Origin: Flavobacteriales bacterium
Lineage (GTDB): Bacteria; Bacteroidota; Bacteroidia; Flavobacteriales_D; Sanyastnellaceae
NCBI GenBank assembly: GCA_030728235.1
Contig: JANRAA010000312.1
Span: 1 to 8,010, forward strand
Length of the DNA stretch: 8,010 nt
Reading direction: 5' to 3'
Under the pieces are notes generated by a model, which searched no databases, was not told the DNA's origin, and saw only the letters and a program-made list of their open reading frames with translations. A program made the translations under genes and the position numbers. Positions within the stretch are counted from its first letter, which is position 1. Each line of letters begins with the position of its first letter. Below, one piece after another: positions 1 through 7,058 of the stretch.

Positions 1-1359
1 GATGTAAGAATTCGCTTTGCGTACAAGCAAAACCCAATTGTTGGTAATGGCTATTCTCACTACTTCTGGGGAATTGATGATGTAACAATCCGCGAAAACG
101 CGATTGAAAGCGACATTGAAGTAATGCAACTTTTCAACGGTGACGTTTTCAATTACTGGGAATACCGCCACACTCCACTGGCTCAAGCTATTGTTGAAAA
201 CCAAGGTGGTTTGAAAGTGGGTGCTGTTTTCGTTAACAACGGATTCGCTGATCAAACAAACGTTGTTGCTACTTTCGAAATAGCAGATAGCGACGGAAAC
301 ATTGTTAGCTCAACTGCTACCGATCCTTTCACTATCGCATCTAGCGCCAACTCGTTGGTTTGTCCGCAACAACTAAATGACTCTTTGTACCACGATACGG
401 GTTGGACTCCAACTGCTGAAGGTGATTACACCCTAACTGTTACTTTCACTAGTGACTTGGCTGAAGACAACACAGAGAACAACACATTGACTAAAGTGAT
501 TTCGTACACTACCGATGAGTACGGTCATGACGACGAAAACGAATGGGATGTTGAACTTCGTCCACGTACTGCAAACACTGCAGGTACATTGTTCGATCCA
601 ACCGGTTACGGAAGCTTCTATGGCGCACCAAACTCTGGGACTACAGCTTACGGTTTCCTTGTTGCTTTCGGTCCAAACACCGAGTTAGGTGTTGAATTCG
701 AAGGCCGTTTGTACGAAATTCCTGCAGGTGTTGGGTTAAATGATGCTGATTTCACAAGCTCATTTTATGAAGTAACAGCTGAAATGATCCCTGCTTCTGT
801 AGCGGGTGCTGAATTCGTATACTTGCCTTTCGAAGATGCTATCGAACTAGGAGTTTCGAACGGCACTGATTTGAACGATGATGTGAACTACTTCATCGGT
901 GTTATGAACGATTTCGAATCTGATCTAGAATTAACAGTTGTGGGTGTTGGTGATTCTGACACAGATAACTCTACTGGTGTTTTCCAACGTGCTGGAAGTG
1001 GTGCTTTCATTTGGTTTACAGCACAAACATCTACCCCTGCTGTTCGTTTGGTAACTTCTGAGCGTGTTGCAGTTGATGAATTGGCTAACAAGCAAGGTTT
1101 GAACTTCAACCAGAACGTTCCAAACCCAGCTTCAGATATCACAACTATCACTCTTGATCTTGCTGCTGCTCGTGACATCGCTTTCGAGGTAACAGACATT
1201 CAAGGTCGTTTGGTATATCAAAAAGACATGGGTACACTGCCAGGTGGAACACACAATGTTCAACTTGACGTAACTCAGTATGCTGATGGTATCTACACAT
1301 ACACTTTCGTTACAAACGGAATGCGTTTGTCAAAGAAAATGGTTGTTCAACACAACTAG
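1..1359 (+). CDS. T9SS-exported multidomain protein, 3' portion (start lies outside the window)
   Basis: The frame is open from base 1, so the gene begins upstream; 452 codons are visible and end at TAG 1357-1359. The first ~25 visible residues, ending WGIDDVTI, match the close of a jelly-roll/MAM-like 'choice-of-anchor' domain. A CARDB-like beta domain follows (about nt 180-520, with ...TENNTLTKVI), then another beta domain to about nt 1080. From about nt 1096 there is a C-terminal domain of T9SS type A: NQNVPNPASD, DIQGRLVYQ, LPGGTHNVQLDV, DGIYTYTF, RLSKKMVVQ. In the family this domain directs export across the outer membrane and is usually cleaved when the protein is anchored or released. 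The visible part aligns domain for domain with the gene at 1532-3415, so the two are tandem paralogs. Codon use is unusually uniform: Phe is almost always TTC and Arg nearly always CGT. I infer high expression. No enzymatic motif is visible; an adhesin or surface role is a guess. Confidence 0.9.
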   Translation, partial: DVRIRFAYKQNPIVGNGYSHYFWGIDDVTIRENAIESDIEVMQLFNGDVFNYWEYRHTPLAQAIVENQGGLKVGAVFVNNGFADQTNVVATFEIADSDGNIVSSTATDPFTIASSANSLVCPQQLNDSLYHDTGWTPTAEGDYTLTVTFTSDLAEDNTENNTLTKVISYTTDEYGHDDENEWDVELRPRTANTAGTLFDPTGYGSFYGAPNSGTTAYGFLVAFGPNTELGVEFEGRLYEIPAGVGLNDADFTSSFYEVTAEMIPASVAGAEFVYLPFEDAIELGVSNGTDLNDDVNYFIGVMNDFESDLELTVVGVGDSDTDNSTGVFQRAGSGAFIWFTAQTSTPAVRLVTSERVAVDELANKQGLNFNQNVPNPASDITTITLDLAAARDIAFEVTDIQGRLVYQKDMGTLPGGTHNVQLDVTQYADGIYTYTFVTNGMRLSKKMVVQHN

Positions 1360-1375
1360 TTCTTATTAAAAGATG

Positions 1376-1407
1376 GAAAAAGCCCCGCATACGCGGGGCT
1401 TTTTTTG
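1376..1407 (+). terminator. Intrinsic terminator after the first T9SS gene
   Basis: A perfect 8-bp GC-rich stem, AGCCCCGC (1381-1388) with GCGGGGCT (1393-1400), closes a 4-base ATAC loop and runs into six further Ts. Four As just before the stem pair with those Ts, so the hairpin can extend to 12 bp. It starts about 20 bases after the stop codon. The A-tract could make it bidirectional, but no minus-strand gene is present to need that. Confidence 0.93.
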
Positions 1408-1497
1408 CTTAATTACTTGCTTATGAACAACTTATTGTAGGAAAGTTCTTACACGTCTATCAGCCAATTCCCTCATCAGGTTATAGTATTGCACTCA

Positions 1498-1505
1498 TAT
1501 CTTCG
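1498..1505 (+). promoter_or_regulatory. Candidate Bacteroidota -7 element upstream of the second T9SS gene
   Basis: TATCTTCG matches the Bacteroidota -7 consensus TAnnTTTG with one mismatch. It lies 26 bases before the ATG at 1532 and after the terminator at 1376-1407, where a promoter is needed. I see no TTTG at the expected -33 spacing of about 19 bases. The rest of the 172-base gap shows nothing else beyond a four-codon ATG-to-TAA micro-ORF at 1516-1530. Confidence 0.4.
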
Positions 1506-1531
1506 CCCTATAATCATGCAAAAACCCTAAA

Positions 1532-3415
1532 ATGAGAATCATTCGCAACCTTATTCCCATTTTGTGCCTGTTCGCTACACAAAGCTTCGCACAAGTATTG
1601 CAACCAGCACCAGGTTACATACTGACAGATCGCACAAATGAAACTGTCGCAACTTCATTACGAGAAAACGTTATCTGGTCTGAAGATTTTGCCAATGGCA
1701 TTCCATCATCGTGGACAATGGAGGCGACACCATCGGCTGCCGTATGGGAATACCGCGGGCCAGCAACAAACCCTTCCAACGATACAGGTACACGAGGGTC
1801 TTGTATTTCAAATGGCACAACCGGCGGACCGCCCATGGTATCTCCAACGGCTGAAAACGGATTTCTTATTTTCGACTCAAATTATTGGGATGACAATGTA
1901 GGGCCTTGCGGTAATTTCGGAAGCGGACAAGCTCCGGGTCCGCATTATGCCACCCTTACCACACCTACATTTGATCTTTCAGCTTATCCACAGGTTGGAC
2001 TTCGATTCAATCAATTTTGCAAGAACTATCAAGCCGAAACCCGCATCGAATTCAAAGTCGGTTCTGGTGATTGGGAAATACTTTGGGTAAACGATGTCCC
2101 CCTGAACAGCGGCCAATCAGAACCCGATCGCTTCGACCGCATCAACATCACCACACAACTGGGTGGTATGTCTGACGTACAGCTCCGTTTTGTTTTCGAC
2201 GGTAACTACTATTACTGGATGCTTGATGATATTAAAGTCTTTGAACTCGAGACCAACAACCTCATCATCGAATCAGCTACCTACGGCGATTTTAATCCCG
2301 ATGATCAAGGCCATGAAACAGGTTTTGAATACATGGAGTACTCACAATATCCATCTGAAATGTCGCCACTGGTGAACTTCAATGTAAAGAGTTATAACTG
2401 GGGAGCAGAAACCCAAACAGGTTCAAGACTTGAGGGTGTGCTGCGCAACGACATAACCATGGATACCATCTATACAACATACACCAATCCCATCTCTCTT
2501 GGTGCCGACGACTTCCATGAATTCAGGGCTACCCCTTATGCATTGTCGAATGAGTTGGGTCAGTTTTCTACTCATTACAGACTCATACAAAATGAAGAAG
2601 ACGACTCACCAGATGACAACCACGCCGTGCAGACCTTCGAGGTAACAGATGTAACCTACTCGCGAGATCGTTTGGAAACTGAAGGACTGTTTGTTGCCAA
2701 TAGTCAGTATGCTGGCATCCCTTATGAAATGGGTAACTTCTTTGTCATCACTGCCGATAACCAAGCTTGTCATTCTGTTTCAATTGCCGTTGGGAATGGT
2801 ACAGACCCTGCAGCATCGGTTTATGGAGCGATATATAAAATGAAACTCGAAGGAGGTATTGTAGCAACAACCGTTGCTATGACCGAACAATTCGGAGTCA
2901 CGATGGGCGCGTACAACACTGTTGGCGACAACAACGTCATGACAATCCCGTTCAGCCAACCCGTTTCATTGGACAAAGATTCAGTTTATTTGATCGTTGC
3001 TGGGACATTGAATGGGCCCGACAACGTTTACTTTACCGTTTCTGGAGAATCACCACTTTCTACATCCATGGTTCGTTTCTTCCCGAATTCTTGGTTCTAT
3101 TCACTCAACACCCCAATGGTTCGCGCCAATTTCGGACCTGTTGTGAATACAGAAGAGATCAAACGAGAAGTTGCTACTCTCAACTGCTACCCGAACCCAA
3201 CCAACCAAGAACTTACAGTTGAATGCACAGGTATTAAACCAGATCTGACGGTTTTTGACAGTCAAGGAAGGTTGATTTACCAACAACAACTCACCACCGC
3301 AGCAGCCAAACAGCAGTTTCAAATAAATACTTCTGCATGGTCAAACGGTATGTACCTCGTTGCTGTAACTGCAGATGGCATTACGAGCCGCCAAAGAGTG
3401 GTCATACAGCACTAA
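1532..3415 (+). CDS. T9SS-exported protein with MAM/jelly-roll-like and CARDB-like domains
   Basis: A complete 627-residue protein. The start is supported by a classic signal peptide: basic MRIIRN, hydrophobic core LIPILCLFA, then SFA before Gln21, matching the common Bacteroidota pattern of Gln at +1 after signal peptidase I. Residues 46-237 form a jelly-roll/'choice-of-anchor' domain, starting WSEDFANGIPSSW and closing YYYWMLDDIKVFE. Residues ~265-372 resemble a CARDB-like beta domain, ending DDNHAVQTFEV. Residues ~380-535 form a further beta domain. From ~548 comes a T9SS type A C-terminal domain: CYPNPTNQELTV, DSQGRLIYQ, SNGMYLV, and basic SRQRVVIQ. It is therefore expected to cross the inner membrane by Sec and the outer membrane by T9SS, ending on the surface or secreted. 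Domain order matches the preceding gene, but codon use is mixed and resembles the rest of the window. Terminators on both sides suggest it is monocistronic. No catalytic motif is visible; the function is unknown and may be adhesive. Confidence 0.93.
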   Translation: MRIIRNLIPILCLFATQSFAQVLQPAPGYILTDRTNETVATSLRENVIWSEDFANGIPSSWTMEATPSAAVWEYRGPATNPSNDTGTRGSCISNGTTGGPPMVSPTAENGFLIFDSNYWDDNVGPCGNFGSGQAPGPHYATLTTPTFDLSAYPQVGLRFNQFCKNYQAETRIEFKVGSGDWEILWVNDVPLNSGQSEPDRFDRINITTQLGGMSDVQLRFVFDGNYYYWMLDDIKVFELETNNLIIESATYGDFNPDDQGHETGFEYMEYSQYPSEMSPLVNFNVKSYNWGAETQTGSRLEGVLRNDITMDTIYTTYTNPISLGADDFHEFRATPYALSNELGQFSTHYRLIQNEEDDSPDDNHAVQTFEVTDVTYSRDRLETEGLFVANSQYAGIPYEMGNFFVITADNQACHSVSIAVGNGTDPAASVYGAIYKMKLEGGIVATTVAMTEQFGVTMGAYNTVGDNNVMTIPFSQPVSLDKDSVYLIVAGTLNGPDNVYFTVSGESPLSTSMVRFFPNSWFYSLNTPMVRANFGPVVNTEEIKREVATLNCYPNPTNQELTVECTGIKPDLTVFDSQGRLIYQQQLTTAAAKQQFQINTSAWSNGMYLVAVTADGITSRQRVVIQH

Positions 3416-3434
3416 CTAATCAGATAGTCAATTA

Positions 3435-3473
3435 AAAGAACGCCTTGCCAAAAAAGCAAGGCGTTCTTTATTT
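3435..3473 (+). terminator. Intrinsic terminator after the second T9SS gene
   Basis: A perfect 14-bp inverted repeat pairs AAAGAACGCCTTGC (3435-3448) with GCAAGGCGTTCTTT (3456-3469) around a 7-base CAAAAAA loop, followed by ATTT. It begins 19 bases after the TAA at 3413-3415. The U-tract is short and interrupted, but the stem is long and G+C-rich in the middle. It separates the T9SS gene from the GH3 gene. Confidence 0.9.
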
Positions 3474-3501
3474 ACATGCGATGGAAAATTCTGCACCTTT
3501 G
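3471..3501 (+). promoter_or_regulatory. Candidate promoter (TTTA-N19-CACCTTTG) for the GH3-family gene
   Basis: CACCTTTG at 3494-3501 matches the Bacteroidota -7 consensus TAnnTTTG in five of its six fixed positions. TTTA at 3471-3474 sits exactly 19 bases upstream, where the -33 TTTG is expected, and matches three of four bases. The element ends 5 bases before the ATG at 3507, so the transcript would have almost no leader. It follows directly on the terminator, whose tail overlaps the -33 position. Confidence 0.45.
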
Positions 3502-3506
3502 TGATC

Positions 3507-5000
3507 ATGGGACTGAAATCAGCATTGAGCAAACCTTTCGCTAAAATTGTTGCGTCGCGCGTTCACAAAGAATCGCTTGAAGCTACAGCTAAGCAAAGTG
3601 CACAATTCAAGCAACTGGTTTTACAAGCAAAAAACACAGCTTTCGGACACGATCATCGATTCGGCGACATACACGCTGAAGCCGATTTCAGACAGGCAGT
3701 GCCGATCCAAGATTATGAAGGACTAAAGCCATACATCGAGCGAGTTATAGCCGGCGAAAAAGATGTCTTGTGGCCCGGTATACCAAAGTATTTTTGCAAA
3801 ACAAGCGGCACAACATCTGGTGTTAAGTACATCCCACTTACCGATGACTCAATGCCAAACCACATCCGCTCAGCGCGCAATGCCCTGCTTTGCTACATCG
3901 CTGAAACAGGAAATGCCAGCTTTGTTGACGGTAAAATGATATTTCTTCAAGGCAGTCCGGAATTGCACCATCTGCCAAGCGGCATCCCTTACGGACGTCT
4001 CTCAGGCATTGTAGCGCACCACGTTCCTGCTTATCTTCAAAAAAACCGATTGCCGAGTTTCGAAACCAACACCATCGAAGATTGGGAAACCAAACTCGAC
4101 ACCATCGTGCGCGAAACCGTGGATCAACCCATGTCGCTCATTAGCGGTATCCCCGCATGGGTGCAAATGTATTTCGAACGCTTGTTGCAGACATCTGGAA
4201 AAGAAAACATCCGCAAGTTGTTCCCCAACTTCAGTTTGATGGTTTATGGCGGTGTAAACTTTGAACCCTACCGCGCGCGCTTTAACGAACTCATTGGCGA
4301 TGCCGTTCCTACCATTGAAACTTACCCCGCCTCAGAGGGCTTTATCGCCTATCAAGACTCGCAAGAGTCAGATGGCCTCTTGCTAACGTTCAATGATGGC
4401 ATTTGGTACGAATTCATTCCTGCCGACTCATTTTTCGACGCAAACCCACCTCGGCTATCGCTTCATGAGGTACAAATAGGTGTTAACTACGCCATCGTTC
4501 TCAACACAAACGCCGGTTTATGGGGCTACGTTATTGGCGATACGGTGCGTTTCGTTTCTCTCGAGCCACCGCGCATCAAAGTAACCGGACGTATCAAACA
4601 CTTTACATCCGCCTTTGGCGAACATGTTATAGCCGAAGAAGTAGAACATGCAATGTCGGCAGCAATTGAAAAATATCATTTCACCATAACCGAGTTTCAC
4701 GTAGCCCCGGAAGTGCGCCCTGAAGAAGGATTGCCCTACCACGAATGGTTCGTAGAATTCCAAAACGAATGGCCAAACCTCGATCAATTAGCAGCCTTCA
4801 TTGATGGTGAAATGTGCCGTCAAAACACGTATTACAACGATTTGATCACAGGTAGCGTGCTACGAACATGCATCATACGACCTGTTGTGAAAGGTGGCTT
4901 TAATGAAATGATGCGCGAGCGGGGCAAGCTGGGCGGACAAAACAAAGTTCCCCGACTGGCCAACGACCGAGAGGTTGCAAACCTGCTTAAAACCATCTAA
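3507..5000 (+). CDS. GH3 (auxin-responsive promoter) family acyl-adenylate/amido synthetase-like protein
   Basis: A 497-residue protein of the GH3 family, a branch of the ANL adenylating superfamily. Known plant members adenylate a carboxylic acid and join it to an amino acid; bacterial substrates are mostly unknown. Visible hallmarks, numbered from ATG 3507, are the ATP-binding loop KTSGTTSG at about 98-105, TYPASEG at 272-278 (nucleotide/acyl pocket), GYVIGDTVRF at 340-349, the hinge-like VTGRIKHFTSAFGEH at about 359-373, and GGQNKVPRL near the C-terminus (476-484). The lysine of that last motif is in the place of the conserved Lys of ANL enzymes. Length fits bacterial GH3 proteins, and no signal peptide is seen, so it is cytoplasmic. 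An in-frame GTG at 3501 would add two residues, but it overlaps the last base of the candidate -7 element, so I chose ATG 3507. The gene ends in a double stop, TAA TAA. Family assignment is firm; the substrate is unknown. Confidence 0.93.
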   Translation: MGLKSALSKPFAKIVASRVHKESLEATAKQSAQFKQLVLQAKNTAFGHDHRFGDIHAEADFRQAVPIQDYEGLKPYIERVIAGEKDVLWPGIPKYFCKTSGTTSGVKYIPLTDDSMPNHIRSARNALLCYIAETGNASFVDGKMIFLQGSPELHHLPSGIPYGRLSGIVAHHVPAYLQKNRLPSFETNTIEDWETKLDTIVRETVDQPMSLISGIPAWVQMYFERLLQTSGKENIRKLFPNFSLMVYGGVNFEPYRARFNELIGDAVPTIETYPASEGFIAYQDSQESDGLLLTFNDGIWYEFIPADSFFDANPPRLSLHEVQIGVNYAIVLNTNAGLWGYVIGDTVRFVSLEPPRIKVTGRIKHFTSAFGEHVIAEEVEHAMSAAIEKYHFTITEFHVAPEVRPEEGLPYHEWFVEFQNEWPNLDQLAAFIDGEMCRQNTYYNDLITGSVLRTCIIRPVVKGGFNEMMRERGKLGGQNKVPRLANDREVANLLKTI

Positions 5001-5053
5001 TAAACGGCATGCATTGTGCGTAGTATACTGCGTGCAACTAATTCGCGTTTTCA

Positions 5054-6406
5054 ATGATGCAACGTATACTTGTAATTCTTCTTTTGGTCCTGCCAGCGGC
5101 AGGGATCGGTCAAATAAAGTGCAATCCTGCAGCTATTGAATATGGCACCATTGAGCGAAACTCCAATCGCATAGTCGATATCACCATAACCAATACAGGA
5201 CCTGACGCAATGCTGCTCAGATCGACCTTTTCACGAGAGTACTCCTTCTTATTCTCTTCAAAAAAAATAGCCCAAGACAGCTCAATAACATTGCGAGTTC
5301 AATTCAACCCGCTCGACAAAGGGGCGTGGACAGATAAAATTGAACTATTCTTTACCACCATGAGCAAACCAGTGGTGATTAAAGTAACTGCGGATGTGCA
5401 ATACATCGATCGATCGGCTAATCCTAGCTGTCCGTCTTTCAACGACCAACCCGCTAACTGCTGTCCGAACGACCCACTCACCATTGTTGTGAAAAACGCA
5501 CAGACCCTTGAGGCGATAAAAGATGCACGGGTGCGACTTATAGAACAAGGCGCAGTGCAGCGGACGTGGAAAACAGACAAAAAAGGAACCGTAACTGATG
5601 AAGTGCCTATTTCTTATTATTACCTGCTTGCAGATGCAGAAGGATATTTTCCTGACGACACAGCCACCTACATCAACCGCAGGAGCAACTACTTTGAATT
5701 CTTTTTAGAACCAAGGATAATTGAGGAACCGCTAGTTGTTGAAATTCCGCAACCAACAATAGAGCCCATTGAACCATCTCAGCCGATTATTACTACTCCA
5801 GCAGAAAAACCAGTCAATCCGATCTCTGCGGATGGGAAACTCGACAATACTTTGCGACCAAACAACGTCGTTTTTCTTGTCGACATCTCCGAATCAATGG
5901 CCAAGCAAGGTAAACTCGACGTCTTAAAAAATGCCATGTACAACCTTTTCGAAGTTTTGAGGCCGAACGATAAAATTTCGATCATGACCTATGCAACAAA
6001 AACCGAAGTTGTTGCCGAAGGCGTTCAAGGAAACGAGCACGAGCGATTGGTGAATTCGATATCTACATTAACTGCGGGGGGTATGACTGCCGGAGTGAAA
6101 GGATTCCGCAATGCGTATGAGATTGGAACACGAAATTTTCAGGAAAACGGAAACAACCAGGTAATAGTTGCTACCGACGGTTCTTTCCGCGCATCAGACA
6201 ACGACAAAATCAAAGAGCTGGTTAAAGAGTATCGCGACAAAGGATTGATTACCACCATCATTGGCGTACGATGCACCGACAAAGCCGCTGAGGTCTTAAA
6301 AGAATTGGCAGAACTTGGGGGAGGCACGTACCTGCATGCCACCGATTTTGATAGCGGAGAACGATTGCTACAAGAAGAAATCATTCGGCGATCGACAAAA
6401 GAATGA
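5054..6406 (+). CDS. Secreted VWA-domain protein with N-terminal ASH/DUF1573-like and carboxypeptidase-regulatory-like domains
   Basis: A 450-residue protein. Residues 1-19 form a signal peptide (hydrophobic ILVILLLVLPAAG, cut before Gln20). ATG codons at 5054 and 5057 are equally plausible starts. Residues ~22-117 resemble an ASH/DUF1573-type beta domain (EYGTIERNSNRIVDITITNTG, then VQFNPLDKG). Residues ~140-220 resemble a carboxypeptidase-regulatory/CNA-B-like domain (TIVVKNAQTLEAIKDARVRL, DKKGTVTDEV, ADAEGYF). A Pro/Glu/Ile-rich linker covers ~222-256. Residues ~268-450 are a von Willebrand A domain with an intact MIDAS: D277-x-S279-x-S281, T345 in GGMTAG and D375 in ATDG. Such domains bind a divalent cation and usually a protein partner. 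There is no T9SS C-terminal domain and no lipobox, so a periplasmic location is likely. Cysteines at 24, 126, 136, 137 and 407 could form disulfides. It follows the GH3 gene by 53 bases with no terminator between them, so cotranscription is likely. The partner and function are unknown. Confidence 0.88.
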   Translation: MMQRILVILLLVLPAAGIGQIKCNPAAIEYGTIERNSNRIVDITITNTGPDAMLLRSTFSREYSFLFSSKKIAQDSSITLRVQFNPLDKGAWTDKIELFFTTMSKPVVIKVTADVQYIDRSANPSCPSFNDQPANCCPNDPLTIVVKNAQTLEAIKDARVRLIEQGAVQRTWKTDKKGTVTDEVPISYYYLLADAEGYFPDDTATYINRRSNYFEFFLEPRIIEEPLVVEIPQPTIEPIEPSQPIITTPAEKPVNPISADGKLDNTLRPNNVVFLVDISESMAKQGKLDVLKNAMYNLFEVLRPNDKISIMTYATKTEVVAEGVQGNEHERLVNSISTLTAGGMTAGVKGFRNAYEIGTRNFQENGNNQVIVATDGSFRASDNDKIKELVKEYRDKGLITTIIGVRCTDKAAEVLKELAELGGGTYLHATDFDSGERLLQEEIIRRSTKE

Positions 6407-6410
6407 GTTG

Positions 6411-6418
6411 TATCTTTG
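6411..6418 (+). promoter_or_regulatory. Bacteroidota -7 promoter element before the uridine kinase gene
   Basis: TATCTTTG is a perfect match to the -7 consensus TAnnTTTG and is followed by CGCC and then GTG 6423. It lies in the 16-base gap after the stop of the VWA gene. No clear TTTG is found 19 bases upstream; the nearest candidate is TTCG at 6384-6387 with a 23-base spacer. Transcription would begin at or within a few bases of the GTG, giving a leaderless or nearly leaderless mRNA. Confidence 0.6.
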
Positions 6419-6422
6419 CGCC

Positions 6423-7058
6423 GTGAAATCGCAACATAAACGTCCGTACATCATCGGGATTTCTGGTGGCAGCGCAACCGGTAAAACATCAGTATTAAAT
6501 GCTCTTCTAGCTCAATTTAGCGAGCGTGAATTGACGCTTGTTTCTCAAGACAACTATTACCTACCGAAAGAGCTGCAAAGCCAAGATGAAAACGGCTGGA
6601 CCAATTTCGACCTACCAGAATCCATCGATCGTGCAGCGTATTTTTCAGACGTGCAGCAGCTCATTCAAGGTAAAAAGGTTGAAAAAGAAGAGTATACCTT
6701 CAACAATCCGAACAAAACACCCAATATCATCACCTTCAACCCTTCTCCGGTGATCATCACCGAAGGGTTGTTTGTTTTTTACTACGAAGAGATACGCGAC
6801 TTGTTAGACTATAAAGTCTATTTGCAGGCAAGCCCCGACATCCGCCTGGAAAGGCGAATAAATAGAGACCACAAAGAACGCGGCTACCCTAAACACGAAG
6901 TTATTTATCAATGGGAGAACCATGTGCGGCCTGCAGATGTTAGTTACCTCGAGCCATACCGCGGCATGTGCAACCTAGAAATCGATAACAACGAAGATTT
7001 CAGCAGCGGCGTGGCTCAACTTGCTCATCACATTCGTCAAATTCTAAATCATGCTTAA
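6423..7058 (+). CDS. udk: Uridine kinase (uridine/cytidine monophosphokinase)
   Basis: A 211-residue P-loop kinase that makes UMP or CMP from uridine or cytidine with a nucleoside triphosphate (pyrimidine salvage, cytoplasm). Visible features are Walker A GGSATGKT (residues 15-22), the substrate-site segment SQDNYY (41-46), NFDLPESID (61-69), the strand motif VIITEGLFVF (110-119), the lid region RLERRINRDHKERG (141-154), and QWENHVRPADVSYLEP (163-178), equivalent to the family's QW...V.P....IEP. I placed the start at GTG 6423. The frame is open further upstream to ATG 6315, but that would overlap the VWA gene by 92 bases. The GTG directly follows a perfect TATCTTTG element and gives the usual family length. 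The 3' end overlaps the next gene by 8 bases (ATGCTTAA). A related kinase of the uridine kinase/phosphoribulokinase family is the only serious alternative. Confidence 0.93.
   Translation: MKSQHKRPYIIGISGGSATGKTSVLNALLAQFSERELTLVSQDNYYLPKELQSQDENGWTNFDLPESIDRAAYFSDVQQLIQGKKVEKEEYTFNNPNKTPNIITFNPSPVIITEGLFVFYYEEIRDLLDYKVYLQASPDIRLERRINRDHKERGYPKHEVIYQWENHVRPADVSYLEPYRGMCNLEIDNNEDFSSGVAQLAHHIRQILNHA

Noticed and set aside
888..1199. Minus-strand open frame of about 100 codons inside the first T9SS gene
   Set aside because: It lies antisense within a gene with strong codon bias, has no recognisable domain, and has no upstream signals. Other antisense frames (for example 1615-1836, 4518-4787, 5299-5580) were left out for the same reason.
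5011..5033. Possible operator: palindrome AGTATACT (5022-5029) flanked by TGCGT direct repeats (5017-5021 and 5029-5033)
   Set aside because: The elements are short, do not form one symmetric site, and lack a recognisable regulator motif; they are compatible with chance in a 53-base gap.
5405..5416. Short GATC-rich run (ATCGATCGATCG)
   Set aside because: Three units only, inside the VWA gene's coding frame; too short to be a functional repeat.
6315..6422. Upstream in-frame extension of the uridine kinase gene to ATG 6315
   Set aside because: It would overlap the VWA gene by 92 bases, has no family similarity in the added residues, and ignores the promoter element directly before GTG 6423.
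6746..6765. Inverted repeat CGGTGA-TCA-TCACCG within the uridine kinase gene
   Set aside because: The stem is only 6 bp, has no U-tract, and falls in codons for the conserved VIITEG strand, so coding constraint explains it.
6804..6817. Inverted repeat AGACT-ATAA-AGTCT within the uridine kinase gene
   Set aside because: A 5-bp A+T-rich stem inside coding sequence with no terminator features; expected by chance.
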